A stretch of DNA of 62,608 bases from Planctomycetota bacterium (lineage in GTDB: Bacteria; Planctomycetota; UBA1135; GCA-002686595). The notes under the pieces are model-generated. The model was not told where the DNA came from and ran no database searches. It saw only the letters and a list, made by a program, of their open reading frames with translations. Numbering within the stretch: position 1 is the stretch's first letter; each line of letters begins with the position of its first letter. Positions 26,598 through 35,274 of the stretch are shown piece by piece. The translations under genes were made by a program, and so were the position numbers. Location of the stretch: positions 1 to 62,608 of the forward strand of contig NZBA01000126.1 in NCBI GenBank assembly GCA_002686265.1, given 5' to 3'.

Positions 26598-29312
26598 CTA
26601 GTGGCCCCCGTGGACGGGCGCCGGCAGGTGCACCCCGCGCTCCACGGCCGGGAAGGGCCCCGTCCCCAGGAAGGGCCTCAGGGCCTCGTCGTCGGGGTCT
26701 TCCAGGAGGAGGTCGCGGATCATGTCCGCTCCTTCGGCCTCGCCGTTGCGGGCCAGCTGCATCGCGAGGCCGCGTCGGATCCAGCGGCTGTCTCCCGCGA
26801 GCTCGAGGGCCTTCCACCAGGCCTCGATCGACTCCGAGCCCATTCCCGCCTGGGCTCGGGCGTCCGCCAGGAGGACCCACTGCTCGGCCGTCCCCTCGAC
26901 TTCCCCCAGCAAGCGCGTCAGACGCTCGACGCATAGCTCGGGCTCGAGCAGTTCGAGGTCCGCGTAGGCCAGGGCTTCCTCGAGGGCGGGCCAGGGGAAG
27001 TGCTCCGCCGCCGGCGCCTCGAGGTGCTCGGTGATCCGATCCACCCAGCGCTTGCCGCGCAGGATGGCCGCCATCGCCTCGGCCACCTGGTGCGTGAAGG
27101 CGTCGGGGATCCCGCGCGTGGCGGCCACGCCGATCCGTGCGATTACCTCCTCGGGTAGCTCGACGCGCTGGGCGCGCCGCTCGAACTGCGAGCTCGCCTC
27201 CTGCGCGTCAAAGTAGATCGCGAGGGCGTTCATCAACAGCGCCCCCGAGCTTCCCTCCGCACCGCCCCCAAGGCGCCGGGCGAGGGCGCGGCGCGCGTCA
27301 CGCTCCCGTTCCGCGACGCGCATCCCCAGCAGGTCCAGCGGGTCGGGTTGGGGGAGCGGCTCGCCGGAATCCACCAGCCGCGGCTGGAAGGGCCGGCCGC
27401 CGACGGCGGGCGCGCTCCGTGGACCGTGGACCACGGCCACGGCGTAGTCGAGTAGATCGACGGTGCAGGGCAGTACCGCCGGGCCGAGCTCGCGCTGGGC
27501 AACCCAGCCGCGGGCGTCGAGCCACAACACCACCGTCGTCTTCTCCGGCGAAGCGAGGTTGCGCATCGAGGGCGAGGTCGAGGGGATCGGCGGCACCAGT
27601 ACCAGGTCGTACTGACTCTCGGCGATGCGCGAGCGCGCGGCGGCGGTCGAGAGCACCCTGCCGGCGGGGGTCGGCTCGTCCCCGAACAGGTGTCGCTCGA
27701 CGAGCGGCATCACCGCGTGCCAGGCGCCGGTGCGGTCGATCGTCCCCGCGCCCAGATCGGCCAAGGTCCAGGCGCGCTCGGGCGTCAGCTGCCCGACGAG
27801 GAGCACACGCGGCGCCGGCGCGTCGGCGGGTCGCTCCGCGAGCATGGCCCAGGCCTGCTCCAACTGCAGTCGGTCGGCGCGCGCCTCGTCGAAGGTCGGC
27901 GTCAAGGCCTTGCGGTCGAGGGTAACGACGTCGATCCCGCCCTCGGAGGGCTCGATCGTCAGCAGGCCCTCGGGGATCTCGACTACGAGCTCGGGGGACG
28001 GCGGCCGCTTCAACCAAGGCGACACGGCGTGGGTCTCTTCGACCGGCCGCGCCCAGGCCAGCGCCCCCGCGATCACCGCGACGCAGGCCGCCGTCGCCCC
28101 GCCGAGGTGGCGCAGACCGCGCCCGGAGGCGGCGATGGCGAGCACGGCGCCAAGAGCCGCCAGGGCCGTCCCCTGGCCGACCAGGCGCCCGCTGTAGCTG
28201 CTCGCCAGCACGGTCAGCTCGCCGCTCTCGTCGGCTCCGATCGAGACGGCCAACAGGCGTGGGACGAGGATCGTGCCCACCGCCGCGCCCAGGGCTACCG
28301 CCGCCAGTTGCACCGGCTGTCGGCAGGCCTTCAGGGCGGCGCCCAACAGCAGGCCCGTCCCCGCCAACACAGGCCCGGCGATCGCCAGGTCGTAGGCCAG
28401 AGTGCCGTTCAGGGAACTGTCGAGGTCGAAAGTGCCCAGGAACTGATCAAGTCCGCGTGGGCCGGAGAGGTTCTGCAAGGCGCGCAGGGAGGCGAGCCCG
28501 GCGCAGGCGGAGGCAACCAGGCCCAGGGGGCGTCCGAAGCGCCGCGCCCCGCGCTCGCCGAAGAACCCGCTGAAGGCACCCGCGCCGAGAGTTGCGAAGA
28601 CCGCCAGGACGAGGGCGAAGACCACGTCGTCGGTCGGCTGTCCGCCACCGAGCAGGCGCAACAGTCGCCCGACACCGTTGAGCGCCAGGGTCGCGCCACA
28701 GCCGGCGACCGCCAGGCCCGTCAGCTCGCCGCGCACGGGCATGGCGAGCTCGTCCGGCTCCTCCGGCGGCTCTTCGGGCCGCTCGGGCTCCTCCGCCTCT
28801 TCGCCGGTCGCGTCCTCCGCGGGTCCGTCAGGGAAGAGGAAGCCCAGCCGGCCGGTCGCGGTCATGGTCGCCAGGGCGGTCAGGGTGAAGAGCACGATCT
28901 CGGAGTGGCCCTCGGGTTGGGCCGTGCGGCACAGCACCCAGGCCAGCAGGCCGGCACCGAGGCCGCCGGCGGCGACCAGCCAGAGCGGCGCGCGACGGCG
29001 ATGGACCAGGGTCGAGAGCGCGGCGATCCCCGCCACGGTGAGTACGAAGCCGCGCCCGTCGCCCTCGAAGAGCAGGCCGCGGTAGGCGATGCCCGCCGCC
29101 ACGCCCGCGAGCAGGCGGCCGGTGAAGGGGCGCCCGAACAGGCGGCGACCGGCCAGGATCAACCCGAGCGCGACCGTCACCAGGGCCGCGGCCCGGAAGG
29201 CGTGGGCGGCGGCGGCGTCTGTGGCCGGGACCCCGACGAGCTCCAGGCCGAGAGGAGCCTGCAACCCGATCAACGTCACTCCGGCCAGGAATCCGATCAG
29301 CAGCGCCCGCAT
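26598..29312 (-). CDS. Large polytopic membrane protein with degenerate spermidine-synthase-like domain
   Basis: I do not recognise a precise function. The 904-residue protein has about 12 hydrophobic segments in residues 1-420, broken by an acidic Glu/Pro-rich loop (about 165-195). A soluble part follows (about 440-640) whose order resembles polyamine-synthase-like Rossmann domains (V-L-L-V-G-Q, then A-D-L-G-A-G-T-I-D-R, then Y-D-L-V-L-V-P-P), but the catalytic Gly-rich and Asp motifs are missing. The last 250 residues are helical and TPR-like. Bacterial membrane-fused spermidine synthase homologues are the closest layout I know. It diverges from mutY with 31 bp between starts. Confidence 0.6.
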   Translation of the reverse strand: MRALLIGFLAGVTLIGLQAPLGLELVGVPATDAAAAHAFRAAALVTVALGLILAGRRLFGRPFTGRLLAGVAAGIAYRGLLFEGDGRGFVLTVAGIAALSTLVHRRRAPLWLVAAGGLGAGLLAWVLCRTAQPEGHSEIVLFTLTALATMTATGRLGFLFPDGPAEDATGEEAEEPERPEEPPEEPDELAMPVRGELTGLAVAGCGATLALNGVGRLLRLLGGGQPTDDVVFALVLAVFATLGAGAFSGFFGERGARRFGRPLGLVASACAGLASLRALQNLSGPRGLDQFLGTFDLDSSLNGTLAYDLAIAGPVLAGTGLLLGAALKACRQPVQLAAVALGAAVGTILVPRLLAVSIGADESGELTVLASSYSGRLVGQGTALAALGAVLAIAASGRGLRHLGGATAACVAVIAGALAWARPVEETHAVSPWLKRPPSPELVVEIPEGLLTIEPSEGGIDVVTLDRKALTPTFDEARADRLQLEQAWAMLAERPADAPAPRVLLVGQLTPERAWTLADLGAGTIDRTGAWHAVMPLVERHLFGDEPTPAGRVLSTAAARSRIAESQYDLVLVPPIPSTSPSMRNLASPEKTTVVLWLDARGWVAQRELGPAVLPCTVDLLDYAVAVVHGPRSAPAVGGRPFQPRLVDSGEPLPQPDPLDLLGMRVAERERDARRALARRLGGGAEGSSGALLMNALAIYFDAQEASSQFERRAQRVELPEEVIARIGVAATRGIPDAFTHQVAEAMAAILRGKRWVDRITEHLEAPAAEHFPWPALEEALAYADLELLEPELCVERLTRLLGEVEGTAEQWVLLADARAQAGMGSESIEAWWKALELAGDSRWIRRGLAMQLARNGEAEGADMIRDLLLEDPDDEALRPFLGTGPFPAVERGVHLPAPVHGGH

Positions 29313-29331
29313 GGGGCGCCGATCCTACAGG

Positions 29332-29337
29332 TACCAT
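29332..29337 (+). promoter_or_regulatory. -10-like TACCAT before mutY
   Basis: TACCAT lies 6 nt before the mutY GTG at 29344, again without a Shine-Dalgarno. It is a weaker match (two mismatches) than the other boxes of this kind. Confidence 0.25.
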
Positions 29338-29343
29338 CGTGCC

Positions 29344-30405
29344 GTGTCCCCGCTCTCCGACGCCATCCTCGCCCGCGCGAACGTCTTGGCTTGGTATCGG
29401 CGCACGCGCCGCGACCTGCCGTGGCGCCGCACGCGCGACGCCTACGCGATCTGGATCAGCGAGGCGATGCTGCAGCAGACGCGCGTCGAGACGGTCCGTG
29501 GCTACTGGACGCGATTCCTGGAGCGCTTCCCGACAGTCGAGGCCTTGGCGGCGGCCGAGGAGGCAGAGGTGCTCGCCCTGTGGAGCGGCCTGGGCTACTA
29601 CGGTCGGGCGCGAAGGCTACTCGCGGCCGCGCGCGTCGTGACCGAAGAGCACTCCGGCCGCTTTCCGGCCACGCGGGTCGCGGCCGAGGCCCTGCCCGGC
29701 GTGGGCGCCTACACCGCGGGCGCGGTGCTCTCGATCGCCTACGGCCTGCCCGAGGCCCTCGTCGACGGCAACGTCGCGCGCGTCTTCTGCCGCTTCTTCG
29801 GCCTCGAGGGCGATCCGGCTCGCGACCCTCTCAAGGGTGATCTCTGGCACCGCGCCCGCGCTCTCGTGGCGGAGGGGGAGGGCGACGCGGGGGACTGGAA
29901 CCAGGCCCTGATGGAGCTCGGAGCGCGCGTCTGCACCGCCCGCGCCCCCACCTGCGAGGCCTGTCCCGCGGCGGACGGCTGCGCCGCTGTGCGTGCCGGG
30001 CGCACCGCCGAGCTGCCTCAGCTCGCCGCCGCGCGCCCCGTACGCCGGGTGGAAGTCGACCTGCTGCTGGTCGCTCGCGCCGGGCGCTGGCTCGTCGAGC
30101 GCCGCCCGCCGGGAGGGGCCATGGCCGGCCTGCTCCAGTTTCCGACCGTCGAGCGCACGCCGCCCGGCGGCGAGCCCAGCGGCCTCTTCGCCCTCCCCGA
30201 CGACCTGCTCGAGCCCGGCGAGCTCCTGGGCGAGGTGCGCCACGCGATCACCCACCACCGCATCCGGGCCCGCGTGCGTGCGGGCCGGGCCGGATACCGC
30301 GGGGCACGGGAGGGGCTGGGTTGGCTGCGGCGGTCCGCGCTGGTCGATGCCGAGCTGACCGGGATGGCCCGCAAGGTGCTCCGCGCGGGTTTCCTGGAAC
30401 GATAG
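29344..30405 (+). CDS. mutY: A/G-specific adenine DNA glycosylase
   Basis: MutY removes adenine mispaired with 8-oxoguanine. The 353-residue protein has the catalytic Glu in S-E-A-M-L-Q-Q-T-R-V, the helix-hairpin-helix L-P-G-V-G-A-Y-T-A, the catalytic Asp in V-D-G-N-V-A-R-V, the 4Fe-4S cluster C-x6-C-x2-C-x5-C (C-T-A-R-A-P-T-C-E-A-C-P-A-A-D-G-C) and a C-terminal NUDIX-like domain for 8-oxoG recognition. GTG 29344 is chosen because homology starts there (V-S-P-L-S-D-A-I-L); the frame is open upstream but that part is antisense to the membrane-protein gene. Confidence 0.94.
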   Translation: MSPLSDAILARANVLAWYRRTRRDLPWRRTRDAYAIWISEAMLQQTRVETVRGYWTRFLERFPTVEALAAAEEAEVLALWSGLGYYGRARRLLAAARVVTEEHSGRFPATRVAAEALPGVGAYTAGAVLSIAYGLPEALVDGNVARVFCRFFGLEGDPARDPLKGDLWHRARALVAEGEGDAGDWNQALMELGARVCTARAPTCEACPAADGCAAVRAGRTAELPQLAAARPVRRVEVDLLLVARAGRWLVERRPPGGAMAGLLQFPTVERTPPGGEPSGLFALPDDLLEPGELLGEVRHAITHHRIRARVRAGRAGYRGAREGLGWLRRSALVDAELTGMARKVLRAGFLER

Positions 30406-30454
30406 AGACCGCATCGGCCCTTCGTGGTCGATATGCTCCAGCGGAGTTCGCTTC

Positions 30455-31411
30455 ATGACCACACAGACCAAGGACCGGCCGAGCGCTCCGCCGGGCGCGC
30501 GCACGGAGGAGAGCGGCAGCACACAACGCCGCTCCGCCGACGGCGTGACGATCGTCGTGCCCGCCTACAACGAGGAGGGCGGGATCGGCGGCGTCGTCGA
30601 CCGCCTGTGCGCCCTCGAGCTCGGTGTCCCGACCGAGCTTCTGATCGTTGACGACGGCTCCTCGGATGGCACCGCGGCGGCGCTCGTCGAGCTCGGTGCG
30701 CGCCACCCGGCCCTGACGGTCGTGCGCCACCGCGAGAATTCCGGCTATGGAGCCGCCTTGAAGACCGGCTTCGCGCGCGCGCGCCATGACGTGGTCGTGA
30801 TCACCGACGCCGATGGCACCTACCCCGAATCGAGCATCGCCGAACTGCTCGAGCGCATCGACGACGGCGCCGACATGGCCGTCGGATCGCGCACGGGAGG
30901 CGACGTGCACATCCCGCTCATCCGCCGCCCGGCGAAGGCCTTTCTGCGCTGGATGGCCTCTTTCCTGGCCGGGACGCCTATCCCTGACCTCAACTCCGGG
31001 CTGCGGGCCTTCCGGCGCGAGTTCGTCCTCGCCTATCTGCCGATCCTGCCCCAGGGCTTCAGCTTTACAACGACGATCACCCTCGCCGCCCTGACCAACG
31101 GCCACGCGGTGGACTACGTCCGGATCAACTACGCTGCGCGAGAGGGGCGCTCGAAGATCCGGCCCGTGCGCGACACCCTCGGCTTCCTGGCGCTGATCCT
31201 GCGCACGGTGCTGTACTTCAATCCGCTCAAGGTCTTCTACCCGCTCGCCGGGGTGATGGTCATCCCGCTCGCCTTGCTGCTCTACCGCGACCTGTTCCTG
31301 GGCGACCAGCCGAACCTCGGCGACTCAACGGTCGTGCTCTTCGTGGCCGTCGTGCAGATCCTCTCGGTGGGCTTGTTGGCCGATCTGATCGAGAAGAAGG
31401 CGCGCCTGTAG
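30455..31411 (+). CDS. Family 2 glycosyltransferase, dolichyl/polyprenyl-phosphate type
   Basis: This GT-A glycosyltransferase has 318 residues. The N-terminal domain has V-V-P-A-Y-N-E-E, V-D-D-G-S-S-D-G-T and the metal-binding D-A-D in I-T-D-A-D-G-T-Y-P. G-S-R-T-G-G and D-L-N-S-G-L-R-A-F complete the DPM1-like set. Two C-terminal membrane segments (about 240-305) anchor it. It probably makes a polyprenyl-phosphate sugar for later membrane-side transfer. It sits 49 bp after mutY and near other envelope genes (UPF0104, Wzx-like, ugd). Confidence 0.88.
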   Translation: MTTQTKDRPSAPPGARTEESGSTQRRSADGVTIVVPAYNEEGGIGGVVDRLCALELGVPTELLIVDDGSSDGTAAALVELGARHPALTVVRHRENSGYGAALKTGFARARHDVVVITDADGTYPESSIAELLERIDDGADMAVGSRTGGDVHIPLIRRPAKAFLRWMASFLAGTPIPDLNSGLRAFRREFVLAYLPILPQGFSFTTTITLAALTNGHAVDYVRINYAAREGRSKIRPVRDTLGFLALILRTVLYFNPLKVFYPLAGVMVIPLALLLYRDLFLGDQPNLGDSTVVLFVAVVQILSVGLLADLIEKKARL

Positions 31412-31427
31412 ATCTCCGATCGCCACC

Positions 31428-31871
31428 TCAACCGTTTCCGCAGGCCGCGCCATTTCCGCAGACCACTCGCACGATGCGGCGCATCAGGTGCTCGAGCTCC
31501 GCGGGTTCGAGCCGCGCCAGGTCCACGCGCGCGCCGAGGGTCGGCGCCACCAGTCGCCCGTCGGCTCCCCCGCGCACTTCGACCGACACCGAGCGCGTGA
31601 CGGGCGCGTCGGCCTGCCAACCGTCGCACAGCTCGAAGGCGAGGAGCCCGCCGGCCCAGGACATCGTGACCATCCCCTCGGCGCCGAGCGGATCCAGGAG
31701 GCGGTAGCGGACGCCCTGCTCGACCGGGCCGTCGGTGGAAGCGCAGCCCTGGATCGAGACCGAGCGGGTCGCGCTGAGATCGATGTGGCAGGCCCCGAGG
31801 TTGAGGTCCCGGAGGCCGCGCAGCAGGGTGCGCGCCTGTCCGTCTGTGAGGGTCTGGTCGGAGCGGATCAT
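31428..31871 (-). CDS. Hypothetical protein, 147 residues
   Basis: I do not recognise this protein. It is a soluble-looking 147-residue product with an N-terminal helical start (T-D-G-Q-A-R-T-L-L-R-G-L), a beta-rich middle and a Cys pair near the end (V-C-G-N-G-A-A-C-G-N-G). No signal peptide or membrane segment is seen. ATG 31871 is backed by a good GGGGAG Shine-Dalgarno, which is the main reason to believe it is real. It converges with the GT2 gene and diverges from the HEAT-VWA gene. Confidence 0.55.
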   Translation of the reverse strand: MIRSDQTLTDGQARTLLRGLRDLNLGACHIDLSATRSVSIQGCASTDGPVEQGVRYRLLDPLGAEGMVTMSWAGGLLAFELCDGWQADAPVTRSVSVEVRGGADGRLVAPTLGARVDLARLEPAELEHLMRRIVRVVCGNGAACGNG

Positions 31872-31947
31872 CGGTACTCCCCTGGTCGGATACCGGCTCG
31901 CGGGGAGCGGGTAGGGATGCTGTCTTTCGACCGTGTGTCCGTCGAAG

Positions 31948-31976
31948 TTGACACCACCGCCGCGTGCGCGTGTCAT
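31948..31976 (+). promoter_or_regulatory. Putative promoter of the HEAT-VWA gene
   Basis: A perfect -35 TTGACA (31948-31953) and a -10-like TGTCAT (31971-31976) are separated by 17 bp. Transcription would start near 31983, about 32 nt before the ATG at 32015, which has its own GAGGA Shine-Dalgarno. Confidence 0.55.
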
Positions 31977-32014
31977 CTCCGGGACCGAAACCTCCCACAG
32001 AGCGAGGACACGAC

Positions 32015-34192
32015 ATGATGAGCTTCCAGATGCGCGCCCCCGCGACCGCCCTCGTCTCCCTGCTGGCCCTCGCCGCGCCCACCGCGTCTCCCTCCGATGA
32101 CGTCGAGCAGCTGATCGGGGAGCTCGAGAGCTCGCGCGACAACGCCGACCCCGACCTACTCCTGCAGCTGGCCGGCAAGCGCAGCCGCGCTGCCTGCGAC
32201 GGTTTGATCGGCCTCTACGGCAAGATGAGCAGCGTGTACATGAAGCGCGAGATCGTGCGCGCGCTCGCCACCCTCGACGGCGCCGACGACGCGGAGCAGC
32301 CGGCCCTCGAGCACGTCATGGGCGTCGCCACCGACTCGTCGGAGCCCGAGCTGCGGGAGGCGGCGATCGAGGCTCTCGGAACGGCATCACACCTGGGGAA
32401 GACCTTCTTGGAGCTCATCGTCGACTCCGCCGCCGAGGACGATGTGCGCACGCACGCCATGCGCCTGCACGTTCGCCGCGCCGGGGCCGAGGACCATGCC
32501 TGGTACCGCAAGCTGTTCGAGCTCGAGAAGGGCTCCGCCAGGGAGAAGAAGGCCGACCGCAAGCGGCGCGAGAAAGAGGAGCAGGGGGCGCTGATCGTCC
32601 ACGGCCTGGCGACCGTGCGCGAGCTGGCCTTCGAGGCCGTCGCTCACGCTCTCGAGGACGAGGAGCTCACCGAGGCCCTCGAGGATCCCTGGCGGGGAAT
32701 ACGGCGCCTGGCGCTCGAGGCGCTTCACGGCCGCGAGCCGCGGAAGGCCCTGGCGAAGGCCGAGGAGGTCTTCGCCTCGAACGAGGCGCACGCGGACCTG
32801 CGCATCGCCGCCGCGCGCGTCATCGCTGCCGAGAACGGTGCTCGCGCCGCCGACGACTTCATCGAGACGGCGGACAAGTTCATCACTCCCCAGCGCCTGC
32901 GCTACGCCCTAGCGGAGCTCCTGGCCGAGATGGGCGACGAGAAGGTCGAGAAGAAGCTCGCCCGCATGGTCGGCAAGGGCAAGAAGCCCTTCAACAAGCT
33001 CTGGGTCCTGCGCGCCGTGCGGAACGGCACGAGTCCGAAGCTCTCCAAGTCGCTCCAGCGCTGCCTCTCCGACCGAGACGAGAGCGTTCGCGTCGCGGCT
33101 GCCCGCGTGCTCGCCGAGCGCAAGGACACCGACGCCCTGAAGGCCCTGCAGAAGATGATCGACAAGACCAAGGGCGCGGATTCGGTCGCGGCTGCCATCG
33201 CGGCGGTGGGTGTTCTGCGCGCCGATGACGCCGAGTGGGAGGCGGAGCTGGTCACCTACGCGGAGCACGAGGAGAGCAGCATCCGCAACGCCGCGCTGGC
33301 GCAGCTGGGCGCCGAGGGGCGCACGGAGCACATCGACCTCCTGGCGAGCGCGCTGGAGCACACCGACTGGTCGACGCGCTACGCGGCGCTATTGAGCCTC
33401 GAGCGCCTGCGCACGCCGGCAGCCGTCCCGTTCATGATCGAGCGCATGGGCGAGGAGCAGGGCCGCCTGCTCCACGAGTTCGCAGACACACTTTTCCGCC
33501 TCACCGGACAGCCCTTCCGCACCGCGACGGGGAACTGGAAGGCGTGGTGGGAGCGGGAGGGCGCCGGCTTTCAGTTGATCGCGCGTGACGAGCTCGCGAA
33601 GCGGCGCGTCGAGGAAGAGGACCGCCGGCTGAAGCAGATCACCAACGTCAAGTTCTTCGGAATCCGCATCGTCTCCCACCGCGTGATCTTCATCGTCGAC
33701 GTCTCGGGATCGATGAACGAGACGATGCGCGCGCGCGTGGCCGGAGAGAGCGCCAACACGACCCGCCTGACCGTAGCCCAGCGGCAGCTGGCGAGTTGCA
33801 TCGACAGCCTCGACCGTGGCGCGCTGTTCAACATCATCACCTTCTCCAGTGACGTCAGCAGCTGGCTCGACACGGGCATCGGCGGCTCCACCGGCAAGAC
33901 GCGCGAGGAGGCCAAGGAGTGGGTCGAGCGCTTGGGTGCGATGGGCGCGACGAATCTCTACGATTCGCTCCGCTTCTCCTTCGAAGACCCCGACGTGGAC
34001 ACGATCTTCATCCTCTCCGACGGCGAGCCGACCGCGGGCGACCAGACGGATCCGCACGTGATCCGCGAGCACGTGGCGGAATGGAACGAGAACCGTGGCA
34101 TCGTCATCAACACGATCGCCTGCGGCGGTGACCTGCAGGTGCTCGAGTGGTTGGCCGAGGACTCCGGCGGGGAGCACGTCAGCTTCCGGTGA
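32015..34192 (+). CDS. Secreted HEAT-repeat protein with C-terminal von Willebrand factor A domain
   Basis: The 725-residue exported protein has an N-terminal signal peptide (A-T-A-L-V-S-L-L-A-L-A-A-P) and many helical HEAT/PBS-like repeats (about residues 25-480; for example R-V-A-A-A-R-V-L-A-E-R). A W-x-x-W-W-E-R segment follows, then a VWA domain (about 555-725) with a complete MIDAS start D-V-S-G-S-M-N (Asp562) and the later T-N-L-Y-D-S-L and I-L-S-D-G-E-P-T. It probably binds a protein partner through metal at the VWA site in the periplasm. Its partner is unknown. Such proteins are common in planctomycetes. ATG 32015 has GAGGA 7 nt upstream. Confidence 0.85.
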   Translation: MMSFQMRAPATALVSLLALAAPTASPSDDVEQLIGELESSRDNADPDLLLQLAGKRSRAACDGLIGLYGKMSSVYMKREIVRALATLDGADDAEQPALEHVMGVATDSSEPELREAAIEALGTASHLGKTFLELIVDSAAEDDVRTHAMRLHVRRAGAEDHAWYRKLFELEKGSAREKKADRKRREKEEQGALIVHGLATVRELAFEAVAHALEDEELTEALEDPWRGIRRLALEALHGREPRKALAKAEEVFASNEAHADLRIAAARVIAAENGARAADDFIETADKFITPQRLRYALAELLAEMGDEKVEKKLARMVGKGKKPFNKLWVLRAVRNGTSPKLSKSLQRCLSDRDESVRVAAARVLAERKDTDALKALQKMIDKTKGADSVAAAIAAVGVLRADDAEWEAELVTYAEHEESSIRNAALAQLGAEGRTEHIDLLASALEHTDWSTRYAALLSLERLRTPAAVPFMIERMGEEQGRLLHEFADTLFRLTGQPFRTATGNWKAWWEREGAGFQLIARDELAKRRVEEEDRRLKQITNVKFFGIRIVSHRVIFIVDVSGSMNETMRARVAGESANTTRLTVAQRQLASCIDSLDRGALFNIITFSSDVSSWLDTGIGGSTGKTREEAKEWVERLGAMGATNLYDSLRFSFEDPDVDTIFILSDGEPTAGDQTDPHVIREHVAEWNENRGIVINTIACGGDLQVLEWLAEDSGGEHVSFR

Positions 34193-34235
34193 GCGCGCCT
34201 CCCTTCGACGACGACGGTCTCGCGCGGCGGGGTCC

Positions 34236-35231
34236 ATGAGGGCATCCCTGCGTCTGTTCGTCTCCCTCGCCCTCGCCGGCCTCCTGCTCGCCGCCCTGTT
34301 TCTCTGGGGCGGTGTGAGCCCCGAGGAGCTCTGGGGCGTCTGGCGGCGGCTCTCGCCCTCGACCTACTTCACGGTCCTGGCGATCCACTCGGCCGTCTAC
34401 CTCGCCCGAGCCGCACGCTTCCGAGCCCTGATCCCGCGCGCCCACCGCCCGCGATTCCCGAGCCTCCTGGGCGTCAGCGCCGCCCACAACCTCGCTTCCT
34501 ACGTCCTACCGGCCAAGACCGGCGAGGCGTCGTTGGTGATCTACATGCGCGGGGTTTGCGGCGTCCCCGCGGCCGAGGGCCTCGCGTCCTTGCTGGTCAG
34601 CCGCATGCTCGATGCCGCCGCCTTGTGCGGCGCCCTGGCCCTGGCCTGTCTGACGGTCGGCGGCACACCCACGGCCGAGGATTGGTGGACGCCCTTGGGA
34701 CTCGGTCTGGCCCTCGCGACCTTGGTGATGGGCTGGCTGGCGGCGCGCGGCGAGTGGCTCGTGCGGACCTGCACCGGCCTCGCGCGCCTGACCGGCCTCG
34801 AGCGCACGGCGCTCGGACGCAGGGTCATCGCCCGCGCCGTGAGCGTGGGGGCCGCCCTCTCAGCCGCCGGCGCCGGCGGCGGCCTGTCCGTGGCGGCCCT
34901 GCTGACTTGCCCGATTTGGCTGGGCGTCTTCGGTTTCTACGCCATCCTGGCGCGGGAGCTGGGCATGGCGGCGGAGATCGGTCTGGCCGAGGCGACCTTC
35001 GGCTCCTCCCTTGCGGTGCTCGCGAACCTGCTGCCGATCAACGGCTTCGCTGGCTTCGGAACCCAGGAGACCGGCTGGGTGGTCGGGTTCGTGACCCTCG
35101 GCGTTTCGCGTGAGCTCGCCCTCTCCACCGGACTCGGCGTGCACGTCGTGCAGCTGTTCAACGTGGCCACTCTCGGCCTGTTCGGCCACATCGCCATGGC
35201 CATCGCATCGCCCGGACGGAACCGCGACTGA
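34236..35231 (+). CDS. UPF0104 / lysylphosphatidylglycerol-synthase-TM family membrane protein
   Basis: The 331-residue polytopic protein has 7-8 membrane segments and the family landmarks Y-F-T-V-L-A-I-H and Y-V-L-P-A-K-T-G-E-A-S-L, a conserved R near the first loop (A-R-A-A-R-F-R-A-L), and L-P-I-N-G-F-A-G-F-G-T-Q-E late in the sequence. Members include the membrane half of MprF and AglD-like proteins. No soluble synthase domain is attached here. Lying near GT2 and a flippase, it may act on a lipid-linked or envelope intermediate, which is inference. ATG 34236 is 43 bp after the HEAT-VWA stop. Confidence 0.8.
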   Translation: MRASLRLFVSLALAGLLLAALFLWGGVSPEELWGVWRRLSPSTYFTVLAIHSAVYLARAARFRALIPRAHRPRFPSLLGVSAAHNLASYVLPAKTGEASLVIYMRGVCGVPAAEGLASLLVSRMLDAAALCGALALACLTVGGTPTAEDWWTPLGLGLALATLVMGWLAARGEWLVRTCTGLARLTGLERTALGRRVIARAVSVGAALSAAGAGGGLSVAALLTCPIWLGVFGFYAILARELGMAAEIGLAEATFGSSLAVLANLLPINGFAGFGTQETGWVVGFVTLGVSRELALSTGLGVHVVQLFNVATLGLFGHIAMAIASPGRNRD

Positions 35232-35236
35232 GCGCG

Positions 35237-35274
35237 GGCGGCGATCGAGCCCACCGGGGCTCTTCTCAGCCGCC
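35237..35274. terminator. Hairpin between convergent genes
   Basis: An inner stem GAGCCC/GGGCTC (35247-35252 and 35257-35262, loop ACCG) is nested in an outer GGCGGC/GCCGCC stem (35237-35242 and 35269-35274). It lies in the 34-bp gap between the convergent UPF0104 and Wzx-like genes and overlaps the stop of the latter. There is no long U-run, so terminator activity is only plausible. Confidence 0.35.
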
